Shown in pieces: positions 47,219 through 55,669 of a stretch of 64,000 nucleotides of DNA. Position 1 is the stretch's first letter, and each line of letters begins with the position of its first letter. Both the position numbers and the translations under genes were made by a program. Under the pieces are notes generated by a model. The model was not told the origin of the DNA. It saw only the letters and a list, made by a program, of their open reading frames with translations, and made no database searches. The stretch is from Flavobacterium segetis (GTDB lineage Bacteria; Bacteroidota; Bacteroidia; Flavobacteriales; Flavobacteriaceae), in the NCBI RefSeq assembly GCF_900129575.1, contig NZ_FQWE01000003.1, forward strand, positions 124,001-188,000, written 5' to 3'.

Positions 47219-47698
47219 TTAAAGTAGCTTTTTATCTTCACTTTCGTAAAAAGCATCAATGGATAGAGTTGGTAATCCAGATGCATAAACTGCTAAAACG
47301 TCGCATCTTTCATTCTGGACATGATTGTTATGCCCTTTTATCCACTTGAATTCTACTTTATGTTTTCGGTAAGCAACGAGAAAACGTTTCCATAAATCAG
47401 AGTTTTTCCGATTAACAAAGCCCTTTTTTTCCCAGCTCAAAACCCATTTTTTATCAACTGAGTCCACCACATATTTAGAATCTGAAACAACTAAAACATG
47501 TGTATTTGCGCTTTTAAGTTTCTCAAGACCCACAATAACAGCTAATAACTCCATTCTATTATTAGTAGTCAATCGAAAACCTTCATAAAATTCTTTTTTA
47601 TATGGTTTACCTACCCACTCCATCACAATGCCATAACCACCGTTTCCAGGGTTTCCTTTCGCTGCACCGTCAGTATAAATATGCACGTCGTGTTTCAT
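47219..47698 (-). CDS. rnhA: Ribonuclease HI
   Basis: The 159-residue nuclease degrades RNA in RNA-DNA hybrids. Catalytic residues are Asp10 (YTDGAAKGNPG), Glu50 (NRMELLAV), Asp73 (SDSKYV), His123 and Asp133 (HVQNERCDVLA). Length is standard. It is a single gene between pfkB-like and purN. Confidence 0.95.
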   Translation of the reverse strand: MKHDVHIYTDGAAKGNPGNGGYGIVMEWVGKPYKKEFYEGFRLTTNNRMELLAVIVGLEKLKSANTHVLVVSDSKYVVDSVDKKWVLSWEKKGFVNRKNSDLWKRFLVAYRKHKVEFKWIKGHNNHVQNERCDVLAVYASGLPTLSIDAFYESEDKKLL

Positions 47699-47760
47699 TT
47701 GAAATATTGGTAATTAATATTGATAATTCATCTTCAGCGGTTATACAATTAGTTTCAAAT

Positions 47761-48318
47761 TTATAATAAGCTCTCAATAATCTTTGGAAAATACTCTTGT
47801 TCTAATTGATGAATTTTTGCTGCAACTTGTTGCGCAGTTTTTAAATTATCGATATTAATCTTTTGCTGAAAAATAATGGCACCTTCATCATAATTTTCAT
47901 TCACATAATGTATGGTAATACCAGTTTCAGTTTCCCTATTATCAATTACGGCCTGGTGAATATGCATTCCATACATTCCTTTACCGCCATGTTTAGGAAG
48001 TAAAGCGGGATGTATATTTATTATTCTATTTGGGTACTCGGTAATAATATTTTGAGGGAATTTAAGTAAAAATCCAGCTAAAACGATCCAATCTGGCTTA
48101 ATTACATTAATCTTTTGTAATACATCACCTTCATTTAAGTCAGTTTTTGAGAAAATCTCTATCGGAATACCGTAGTTTTTTACTTTCTCAATAACTGTTG
48201 CATTTGGATTATTAGTAAAAACAGTTACAACATTTGCTGAAAGACTTTTTTCAAAATATTTAATGATATTTTCAGCATTAGTACCCGATCCAGAGGCAAA
48301 AACAACAATTTTTTTCAT
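47761..48318 (-). CDS. purN: Phosphoribosylglycinamide formyltransferase
   Basis: The enzyme transfers formyl from 10-formyl-THF in purine synthesis. I start it at MKKIVVFASGSGTN (48318, 185 residues); the 34 codons upstream in frame are not family-like. Asn101, His103 (NIHPALLPKHGGKG) and Asp144 (NYDEGAIIF) are the catalytic residues. It is divergent from acpP. Confidence 0.94.
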   Translation of the reverse strand: MKKIVVFASGSGTNAENIIKYFEKSLSANVVTVFTNNPNATVIEKVKNYGIPIEIFSKTDLNEGDVLQKINVIKPDWIVLAGFLLKFPQNIITEYPNRIINIHPALLPKHGGKGMYGMHIHQAVIDNRETETGITIHYVNENYDEGAIIFQQKINIDNLKTAQQVAAKIHQLEQEYFPKIIESLL

Positions 48319-48435
48319 AAACAGCTTCTTTATATTGCCACAAAAAAACGGATAAAAATCGTAAATAAATAACATTGTCTGTGCTTTCTTAAAATAAATT
48401 TCATACTTTAGATTGCACATTTATGAACTATATGG

Positions 48436-48464
48436 TTGTTTTAAAATAAAGTTTTTTATTTTTG
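48436..48464 (+). promoter_or_regulatory. Promoter of acpP
   Basis: TTG (48436-48438), 18 bases, then TATTTTTG (48457-48464) matches the Bacteroidota consensus 30 bases upstream of the acpP start. Confidence 0.78.
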
Positions 48465-48494
48465 CCAACAAATTAAATTCTAAAATTAAAGATT

Positions 48495-48731
48495 ATGTCA
48501 GACATTGCATCAAGAGTAAAAGCGATTATCGTAGACAAATTAGGTGTTGACGAAAACGAAGTTGTAACAGAAGCAAGCTTCACTAATGATTTAGGAGCTG
48601 ACTCATTAGACACTGTAGAGCTTATTATGGAATTCGAAAAAGAATTTGACATTCAAATTCCAGACGATCAAGCAGAAAACATCGCTACTGTAGGTCAAGC
48701 AATCTCTTACATAGAGGAAGCTAAAAAATAA
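48495..48731 (+). CDS. acpP: Acyl carrier protein
   Basis: The 78-residue acidic protein carries growing fatty acyl chains on a phosphopantetheine arm at Ser37 ([10 protein letters not shown]). Typical length, and fabF follows as in most bacteria. A terminator separates the two, so fabF may depend on read-through or its own promoter. Confidence 0.97.
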   Translation: MSDIASRVKAIIVDKLGVDENEVVTEASFTNDLGADSLDTVELIMEFEKEFDIQIPDDQAENIATVGQAISYIEEAKK

Positions 48732-48739
48732 TAAAAGAT

Positions 48740-48783
48740 ACACCCGTTTACAATACAGTAAACGGGTGTCATTATTATTTTTC
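48740..48783 (+). terminator. Hairpin terminator between acpP and fabF
   Basis: A perfect 12-bp stem ACACCCGTTTAC / GTAAACGGGTGT is followed by a T-rich tail. It probably raises acpP over fabF by partial termination. Confidence 0.82.
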
Positions 48784-48910
48784 TAAAATTAAATTCGAGA
48801 TTGTATTTCAATCAAAAGATATTTATAAAATTACCCATAGCTGTTTTGTACTAATTTATACAGTATCGGCATGGGTTTTATTTATTTAAAGATAACAAAA
48901 TAAAGAATTT

Positions 48911-50164
48911 ATGGAATTAAGACGAGTTGTTGTAACAGGTTTAGGCGCTCTTACTCCTATTGGTAACACTGTTGAAGAATTTTGGAATAACCTCATTAAT
49001 GGCGTTAGTGGTGCTGCACCAATTACGTATTTTGACGCTTCAAAATTTAGAACTCATTTTGCCTGCGAAGTCAAAAACTTTAACGTAGAAAATTTTATTG
49101 AGCGAAAAGAAGCCCGAAAAATGGATCGTTATGCGCAATATGCAATGGTCGCATCTGAAGAAGCAGTACGAGATGCCGGTTTTAATTTTGAAACATTAGA
49201 TAAAGATAGAGTTGGTGTAATATGGGGATCAGGAATTGGTGGTTTAGAAACTTTCCAAATTGAGGTTCTTAATTTCGCAGCAGGTGACGGAACTCCTAAA
49301 TTTAATCCATTTTTTATTCCGAAAATGATCGCTGATATTGCTGGCGGACACATTTCTATAAAATACGGTTTTAGAGGTCCAAACTTTACAACTGTTTCAG
49401 CTTGTGCCTCATCTACAAATGCGATCATAGATGCTTTTAATTATATTAGATTAGGTCACGCTGATGCCATGGTAACCGGTGGATCCGAAGCTGCTGTTAC
49501 AATTGCTGGAATGGGTGGATTTAACGCTATGCATGCACTTTCAACAAGAAATGATGATCCAAAAACGGCATCACGACCAATGGATAAAGATCGTGATGGT
49601 TTTGTACTAGGTGAAGGAGCAGGTGCATTAGTATTAGAAGAATATGAGCACGCAATAGCAAGAGGCGCAACAATATATTGTGAAATTGGTGGCGGTGGAA
49701 TGTCTGCTGATGCGTATCACATAACAGCTCCACATCCTGAAGGATTAGGCGCTAAAAATGTGATGCTAAATTGTTTAAGAGATGCTGGTTTACAAGCAAG
49801 CGATGTAGACGGTGTCAATATGCACGGTACTTCAACGCCCTTGGGAGACATGGCCGAATCAAAAGCAATCTTACACGTTTTTGGTGAGCATGCTTACTCA
49901 ATGAACTTGAATTCAACCAAATCGATGACTGGCCATTTACTTGGTGCAGCAGGAGCTGTAGAAACTATTTCGTCTATTTTATCATTAAAGCATGGAATAG
50001 TTCCACCTACTATCAATCATTTTACTGATGATGAAAACATCGACTCTAAATTAAACTTTACCTTTAATAAAGCACAAAAAAGAGATATGAACGTGGTAAT
50101 GAGTAATACTTTTGGTTTTGGAGGTCACAATGCCTGCGTACTAGTTAAAAAATTAGAGATCTAA
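48911..50164 (+). CDS. fabF: 3-oxoacyl-ACP synthase II
   Basis: The 417-residue condensing enzyme extends acyl chains. The Cys-His-His triad is visible as Cys165 (VSACASSTNAI), His in NMHGTSTPLGD (about 303) and His in KSMTGHLLGAAGAVE (about 340). GFGFGGHNACVL ends the fold. It is followed 6 bases later by rnc, so fabF-rnc are cotranscribed. Confidence 0.97.
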   Translation: MELRRVVVTGLGALTPIGNTVEEFWNNLINGVSGAAPITYFDASKFRTHFACEVKNFNVENFIERKEARKMDRYAQYAMVASEEAVRDAGFNFETLDKDRVGVIWGSGIGGLETFQIEVLNFAAGDGTPKFNPFFIPKMIADIAGGHISIKYGFRGPNFTTVSACASSTNAIIDAFNYIRLGHADAMVTGGSEAAVTIAGMGGFNAMHALSTRNDDPKTASRPMDKDRDGFVLGEGAGALVLEEYEHAIARGATIYCEIGGGGMSADAYHITAPHPEGLGAKNVMLNCLRDAGLQASDVDGVNMHGTSTPLGDMAESKAILHVFGEHAYSMNLNSTKSMTGHLLGAAGAVETISSILSLKHGIVPPTINHFTDDENIDSKLNFTFNKAQKRDMNVVMSNTFGFGGHNACVLVKKLEI

Positions 50165-50170
50165 TTTTAT

Positions 50171-50911
50171 ATGGGTATAATTAGAAAAATATTTTCAAAA
50201 TCCCGTTCGACAGAAGACGGGATTTTTTTTAATTCTGTCCAGAAAATTTTAGGATTTGCACCATTAAATCTTGAAAATTATAAAAAAGCATTTACGCATC
50301 GATCATCTAACCGACTTGATATAATGGGAAACCCCATGAATTACGAACGTCTAGAATTTTTAGGTGACGCCATGTTAAGTTCTGTAATTGCCGCTTATTT
50401 ATTTAATAAAGCACCCGCAGGCGACGAAGGTTATTTGACAAAAATGCGTTCAAAAATCGTAAGTAGAGAACATTTAAATGCACTAGGTAAAGATCTAAAT
50501 TTAATTCAGTACATCGAGAGCAAAGTTCAATTGCAACACTTTGGTGAAAATATCCATGGTAATATTTTCGAATCTTTAGTAGGTGCTATTTATTTAGATC
50601 GAGGATACCTATACTGTGAAAAATTCATTCAAAAACGAGTGATCACTCCTTACGTTGATATTACCAGACTTGAGGGAAAAGTAATCAGTTATAAAAGCTT
50701 GATAATTGAATGGTGTCAAAAAGAAAAAAAAATATTTCATTATGATATTTTTGAAGATAATGCGATAGACGGTCAAAGACTATTTGGTGTAAAATTAAGT
50801 ATTGATGATAAGGTCGTTGCAAAAGCAAGAGCGACCTCTAAAAAGAAAGCAGAAGAAAAAGCATCCCAACGCGCTTATTTTGCATTTCAAGAAAAAATGG
50901 ATAGAAAATAA
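50171..50911 (+). CDS. rnc: Ribonuclease III
   Basis: The 246-residue double-stranded RNA nuclease has the signature NYERLEFLGDAMLSSV (57-72), a second acidic site in HGNIFESLVGAIYLDRG and a C-terminal dsRNA-binding domain (about 172-240) with KKKAEEKASQRAYFA. Slightly longer than E. coli Rnc through its N-terminus. Confidence 0.96.
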   Translation: MGIIRKIFSKSRSTEDGIFFNSVQKILGFAPLNLENYKKAFTHRSSNRLDIMGNPMNYERLEFLGDAMLSSVIAAYLFNKAPAGDEGYLTKMRSKIVSREHLNALGKDLNLIQYIESKVQLQHFGENIHGNIFESLVGAIYLDRGYLYCEKFIQKRVITPYVDITRLEGKVISYKSLIIEWCQKEKKIFHYDIFEDNAIDGQRLFGVKLSIDDKVVAKARATSKKKAEEKASQRAYFAFQEKMDRK

Positions 50912-51025
50912 TGAATCCATTAGTAAAACTATATCGTTTTCGTTTGTAATTTAACAAAAACATCCCGTTTTTAGGCTGAGAAACTTAGATAGAAATACTA
51001 TATTTACATCTTATTTTTTCATGGA

Positions 51026-51511
51026 ATGGCAATTCTTAAACTAGATCTGGGCGAATTTGACGAAATAGACTACCATCTAATTGCAATTCATACTTCGTTA
51101 GAAGACTATCGATTGGCTTACTTTATTAATCAAAAGCTTCTTGTAAAACTTAGCAAAAGTGACAACGAACTTCAAATTAGTATAAAAGAAGAAGCCGCTA
51201 ATTTTTCGAGATTTTTATATTCTGACGAAGAAAATTTAATCTTCTGGGATTTAATTCAAAATAAAAATAAAATCATTCATATCAAGGAACAAAAGACTAA
51301 TAATCTGTTTTCAGATGTTGGAATTGAAACGGCAACAAAAGTTTTTTTGGTGCCTGATTTTAATAAAGTAGATTATTTTTTAAAAATAGAAGACAATCCT
51401 ATTATCAACCTTTCTGAGATTCAAATGTCATTAAAAACCATTGCGGGAATCTCAACAGTTTATGTCGTAGATGTAAACCAAATAAAATCTAAAAACAATT
51501 TAATTTTTTAA
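51026..51511 (+). CDS. IPExxxVDY-family protein
   Basis: The 161-residue protein belongs to a Bacteroidota family named after an IPExxxVDY motif, here VPDFNKVDYFLKIED (about 112-126). It is regularly found between rnc and pyk, as here. The function is not known. It is cytoplasmic, with no membrane segment, and ends 5 bases before pyk, so probably in one operon with it. Confidence 0.85.
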   Translation: MAILKLDLGEFDEIDYHLIAIHTSLEDYRLAYFINQKLLVKLSKSDNELQISIKEEAANFSRFLYSDEENLIFWDLIQNKNKIIHIKEQKTNNLFSDVGIETATKVFLVPDFNKVDYFLKIEDNPIINLSEIQMSLKTIAGISTVYVVDVNQIKSKNNLIF

Positions 51512-51516
51512 TACAA

Positions 51517-52950
51517 ATGCTTACAAACAAAAAAACTAAAATTGTAGCCACACTAGGGCCAGCATGTAGCACAAGGGAAATCATAAAAGATATGATTGAT
51601 GCCGGAGTAAACGTGTTCCGAGTAAATTTTTCACATGCTGACTACGAAGATGTAAAAGAAAAAATAAATCTTATTCGAGGTTTAAACAAAGAATTTGGTT
51701 ACACAACAGCAATATTAGGTGATCTACAAGGACCAAAACTTCGAGTAGGAGTTATGGAGGAAGGTGTAGTTGTTCAAGATGGTGACCTTATTACTTTTAC
51801 AACAGCAGAAGATGTTCTAGGCACAGCCAAAAAAGTATTCATGAAGTACAAGAACTTTCCAAATGATGTTAATGCTGGAGAAAGAATATTACTTGATGAC
51901 GGAAAACTAATTTTTGAAATTGTTGAAACTGATAAAAAAACCGAAGTTGTTGCAAGAGTAATTCAAGGTGGTGAGCTTAAGTCTAAAAAGGGAGTAAATT
52001 TACCCAACACTAAAATTTCGCTACCAGCTATGACGGAGAAGGACATTGCTGACGCTATTTTTGCTATTGGACAAAAAGTAGATTGGATTGCTTTATCTTT
52101 TGTAAAAACGCCACGAGACTTGCAAGATTTACAAGAATTAATAGCAGAGCATTCTGAGTATAAAATTCCAATTATCGCTAAAATTGAAATGCCTGAAGCA
52201 TTAGAAAACATTGATAAAATTGTAGCTTACTGTGATGCTTTAATGGTTGCCCGAGGAGATTTAGGCGTTGAGCTTCCTGCTCATGAAGTACCGCTAGTGC
52301 AAAAAGATTTGATTAGAAGAGCAAAAACAGCTCGAATTCCGGTAATTGTGGCCACACAAATGATGGAAACAATGATTACAAGTTTGACACCAACCAGAGC
52401 TGAAGTTAATGATGTAGCAAATTCTGTTATGGATGGTGCTGATGCGGTAATGCTTTCAGGCGAAACTGCAACTGGAAATTATCCTGTGCAAGTGATTCAA
52501 AAAATGACACAAATATGTGAAGCGGTAGAAAATTCTTCACTAATTCATGTACCTCAAAACACGCCGCAAATAAAAACAAAACGTTTTATTACTAAAACAA
52601 TTTGTAGACATGCAGCAACTATGGCAAACGCGATAGAAGCTAAAGCAATTTCAACAATGACTAATAGTGGTTATACCGCCTTTCAACTGTCAGCTTGGAG
52701 ACCTAATACAGCAGAGATTCTAGTTTTTACTTCTAATGAAAGGATTTTGACACAACTGAGTTTATTGTGGGGTGTTAGAACTTTTTTCTACGATAAAGAA
52801 GAAAGTACAGATATTACGGTAACCGATATTAATGAAATAGCTAAAGAAAAAGGACATGTGAAACATGGTGATTATATCATCAATTTAGCTTCCATGCCGA
52901 TAAATGAAAAAGGAATGGTAAACACCATGCGTGTTTCAGAGATAGAGTAA
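51517..52950 (+). CDS. pyk: Pyruvate kinase
   Basis: The 477-residue enzyme converts phosphoenolpyruvate and ADP to pyruvate and ATP. KIVATLGPACSTREI (N-terminus), FRVNFSHADYED, LGDLQGPKLRVG, IAKIEMPEALENID with the catalytic lysine, MVARGDLGVELPAHEVP and VMLSGETATGNYP mark the barrel. The C-domain is of usual length; no extra PEP-utiliser domain is fused. Confidence 0.97.
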   Translation: MLTNKKTKIVATLGPACSTREIIKDMIDAGVNVFRVNFSHADYEDVKEKINLIRGLNKEFGYTTAILGDLQGPKLRVGVMEEGVVVQDGDLITFTTAEDVLGTAKKVFMKYKNFPNDVNAGERILLDDGKLIFEIVETDKKTEVVARVIQGGELKSKKGVNLPNTKISLPAMTEKDIADAIFAIGQKVDWIALSFVKTPRDLQDLQELIAEHSEYKIPIIAKIEMPEALENIDKIVAYCDALMVARGDLGVELPAHEVPLVQKDLIRRAKTARIPVIVATQMMETMITSLTPTRAEVNDVANSVMDGADAVMLSGETATGNYPVQVIQKMTQICEAVENSSLIHVPQNTPQIKTKRFITKTICRHAATMANAIEAKAISTMTNSGYTAFQLSAWRPNTAEILVFTSNERILTQLSLLWGVRTFFYDKEESTDITVTDINEIAKEKGHVKHGDYIINLASMPINEKGMVNTMRVSEIE

Positions 52951-52975
52951 TTTATTTATACTTTAAAAATTTTAT

Positions 52976-53009
52976 AAACCGCTTTATCATATGATATAGC
53001 GGTTTTTTT
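52976..53009 (+). terminator. Terminator of pyk
   Basis: AAACCGCT / AGCGGTTT continues inward as TATCAT/ATGATA with one T-T mismatch and is followed by seven T residues. Confidence 0.88.
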
Positions 53010-53109
53010 AGTGCTGTTTTTATTTCCAAAAACAGTAATAAATTAAGAATAAATAAACAATCTTTTCTCAAATATCAATTATATTTGGTCAACGAAAAAA
53101 TAATAAATT

Positions 53110-53880
53110 ATGAATTTCAATTCTAAAAATCCCTTCTTAAATAATAAGACATTCACAACCGCCGCTTCACGAAATGAAGATGTTCAACGTACTACTTTAA
53201 TAGATTATAATCAAGAAATGACTTTGTCAGGAACGATCAATAGAAGTTTAATTTTATTCTTACTTCTTACCGCTTCTGCAACAGTTATCTGGTGGTTCAC
53301 TTTTAATGGAATGAATCCATTATTTCCTACAATAGGTGGAGCTGTAATAGGTTTAATTCTCGTTGTTATTGCTGCTTTTAAACCGCAATTTTCTCCAATT
53401 CTAGCACCAGGATATGCATTATTTGAGGGTTTATTCATTGGTGGAATTTCAGCTATATTTGAAGCTATGTATCCAGGTATTGTAATACAAGCCGTTGGAG
53501 CAACTTTTGTTACATTTATAGTTTGTCTTGGATTGTATAAATTTAAAGTAGTTAAAGTGACGGAACAGTTTAAATCAGTTGTTATTGCAGCCACTCTAGC
53601 AATTGCTACTTATTATCTTATTTCGTGGTTATTCTCAATGTTTACCAGCTTTGTTCCCGTTCACGCTGGAAACTCAACAATGAGTATCGGTATTAGTGTA
53701 TTTGTAATTATAATTGCAGCTTTAAATTTATTTTTAGACTTTGACCGCATTGAAAAAGGTGCTGAGCAGAAAATGCCAAAATATATGGAATGGTATAGCG
53801 CAATGGGATTAATGATCACTTTAGTATGGCTCTACATAGAATTTTTAAGATTACTATCTAAATTGAGCAGTAAAAACTAA
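53110..53880 (+). CDS. Bax inhibitor-1/YccA-family membrane protein
   Basis: The 256-residue protein has a polar N-terminus (1-40) and seven hydrophobic segments (about 43-61, 65-84, 94-111, 120-142, 150-173, 195-213 and 230-248), the YccA/BI-1 layout. GYALFEGLFIGGISAIFE and a conserved Asp-rich segment LNLFLDFDRIEKGAEQ support the family, which may conduct calcium or protect FtsH substrates. The exact role is unknown. TATATTTG (53080-53087) is a possible -7 element. Confidence 0.87.
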   Translation: MNFNSKNPFLNNKTFTTAASRNEDVQRTTLIDYNQEMTLSGTINRSLILFLLLTASATVIWWFTFNGMNPLFPTIGGAVIGLILVVIAAFKPQFSPILAPGYALFEGLFIGGISAIFEAMYPGIVIQAVGATFVTFIVCLGLYKFKVVKVTEQFKSVVIAATLAIATYYLISWLFSMFTSFVPVHAGNSTMSIGISVFVIIIAALNLFLDFDRIEKGAEQKMPKYMEWYSAMGLMITLVWLYIEFLRLLSKLSSKN

Positions 53881-53888
53881 AATAAATA

Positions 53889-53939
53889 GCTTAAAAAAAG
53901 AAAACCTTTCCGGACTGGAAAGGTTTTCTTTTTTTAAGC
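53889..53939. terminator. Strong bidirectional terminator
   Basis: A perfect 23-bp inverted repeat (53889-53911 with 53917-53939, 5-base loop) has A and T runs in each arm. It serves both convergent genes; the stop codon of the PAS gene lies inside its right arm. Confidence 0.9.
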
Positions 53940-54455
53940 TGCTTTTTCAAAAGCAATGTAGTGGGTTAAATCACCCTTAATATCAAATATTGGATATCCT
54001 TTAATCAAACATTCGTAGATATCACCGTTTTTCTTATAATTAATTATAGTTTTCTCAAATGATCTCAATTCGATAATGGCTTTTCTAATTTCGTTAGACG
54101 TCGCCTCATTAGTAGCTTGTCCCTGAAACATTCTTGGACTATTACCAATTACTTCAGCTGGTTTGTAACCGTTCATTTCAATTATATTATGAGAAGCGAA
54201 AACAATTTTCAATTTTGCATCAGTAACAATTATAACTTCTTCCTTTAGACTGTTTTTTAAATCCCAATTGTTAACAGACCATTTACTCTGCTCCGCAATT
54301 GCAGTCAATTTATTTAAGTCAAAACTAAAATTACGCACCTGATTTAAAAAATTATTATGAAAATCCCAAGAATTAACGGGAGTTGATTTTGATTTTAAAT
54401 TGCTGTTGTACAACGCAATAGTTTCTTCGTATTGTCTAAGATCACTCATGTTCAT
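53934..54455 (-). CDS. Stand-alone PAS (LOV-like) protein
   Basis: The 173-residue protein has an N-terminal helical region (1-65) and one PAS domain (about 72-172). EVIGNSPRMFQGQATN (101-116) aligns with the LOV motif G.NCRFLQG, but Pro107 stands where the photo-reactive Cys would be, so flavin photochemistry is unlikely. No output domain is present; it may act by protein-protein contacts. A possible downstream start is MSDLRQYEE (residue 3). Confidence 0.82.
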   Translation of the reverse strand: MNMSDLRQYEETIALYNSNLKSKSTPVNSWDFHNNFLNQVRNFSFDLNKLTAIAEQSKWSVNNWDLKNSLKEEVIIVTDAKLKIVFASHNIIEMNGYKPAEVIGNSPRMFQGQATNEATSNEIRKAIIELRSFEKTIINYKKNGDIYECLIKGYPIFDIKGDLTHYIAFEKAA

Positions 54456-54541
54456 TAAATTTAAGCGTCAAATGTATATTTAATTATAATGATAAAATAG
54501 TGATTTATGAATTTTAACCCTTGTTGAACGTGATTTAAAAA

Positions 54542-55624
54542 TTAGAAATCAAATTTTAATTGCACGACTACAAACTGTTTCTGTTCTGTATTTAGATTAC
54601 TTAAAGAAATTCCTAGCAATCTAACAGAATTTTTCATGCGCTCTTGATACAAAAGTTCACTGATGATTTGTAATATTAAAGCTTTATTAGATACAAAATA
54701 AGGCATTGTTTTACTTCGCGTTTGTTGCGTAAAATCGCTATATTTAATTTTTAAAGTAATCGTTTTTCCTGCAATCTTATGTTTCTTTAATCGTTTCTCT
54801 AAGGAAGAGGCTATACTCTCTAATTTTTCCATCATGAAAATTTCAGAAGAGAGATTGTTGTCAAAAGTGTGTTCTGCAGCTACTGATTTCGTAATTCTAT
54901 TACTCTTTACTTCACTATTGTGTACACCTCTCACTACATTATAATAGAATTTTCCCGATTTACCGAAATGTTTCTCTAAAAATTCTAGTGATTTCTCTTT
55001 TAATTCAAGTCCAGTGAAGATTCCTAACTGATACATTTTTTCAGTAGTCACTTTACCCACACCATGAAACTTCCTAATAGCTAATTGTTCTAAAAAGGCA
55101 ATAACCTCATCTGGATTAACTGTTTTCTGACCGTTTGGTTTATTATAATCACTTGCAACCTTCGCGATAAATTTATTTACTGATATTCCAGCAGAGGCAG
55201 TCAAGCCTACGGTGTCAAAAATACGTTGTCTAATTTCCTGCGCTAAGATTGTTGCGCTTGGATTCCCTTTTTTATTAATTGTGACATCCAGATAAGCCTC
55301 ATCAAGTGATAAAGGCTCAACTAAATCAGTGTATTCGTAAAAAATTTTTTGAATTTGACTTGAGATTTCCTTGTAACGATCAAAACGTGGCGCTACAAAT
55401 ATGAGATCTGGACAATTTTTCTTTGCTATAATACTACTAATTGCACTTCGAACACCAAATTTACGAGCTTCATAACTTGCGGCCGCGACCACACCACGAT
55501 TTTCAGAGCCACCCACAGCAATTGGTTTTCCTCGTAGTGAAGGATTATCTAATTGTTCAACTGACGCATAAAAAGCATCCATATCAACATGAATTATTTT
55601 TCTATTTGAAATAAAATCCTTCAT
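54542..55624 (-). CDS. dinB: DNA polymerase IV
   Basis: The 360-residue Y-family polymerase performs translesion synthesis. Catalytic acids lie in IHVDMDAFYASVEQ (Asp14 and Asp16) and SLDEAYLDVT; the helix-hairpin-helix KFHGVGKVTTEKMYQLG and the little-finger domain follow. The C-terminal beta-clamp peptide is not obvious. It is close to the next gene but no clear LexA site was seen. Confidence 0.95.
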   Translation of the reverse strand: MKDFISNRKIIHVDMDAFYASVEQLDNPSLRGKPIAVGGSENRGVVAAASYEARKFGVRSAISSIIAKKNCPDLIFVAPRFDRYKEISSQIQKIFYEYTDLVEPLSLDEAYLDVTINKKGNPSATILAQEIRQRIFDTVGLTASAGISVNKFIAKVASDYNKPNGQKTVNPDEVIAFLEQLAIRKFHGVGKVTTEKMYQLGIFTGLELKEKSLEFLEKHFGKSGKFYYNVVRGVHNSEVKSNRITKSVAAEHTFDNNLSSEIFMMEKLESIASSLEKRLKKHKIAGKTITLKIKYSDFTQQTRSKTMPYFVSNKALILQIISELLYQERMKNSVRLLGISLSNLNTEQKQFVVVQLKFDF

Positions 55625-55669
55625 TACAATTCAATTGCGCTATTTTACCATTTATAAACTAAATCAAAA

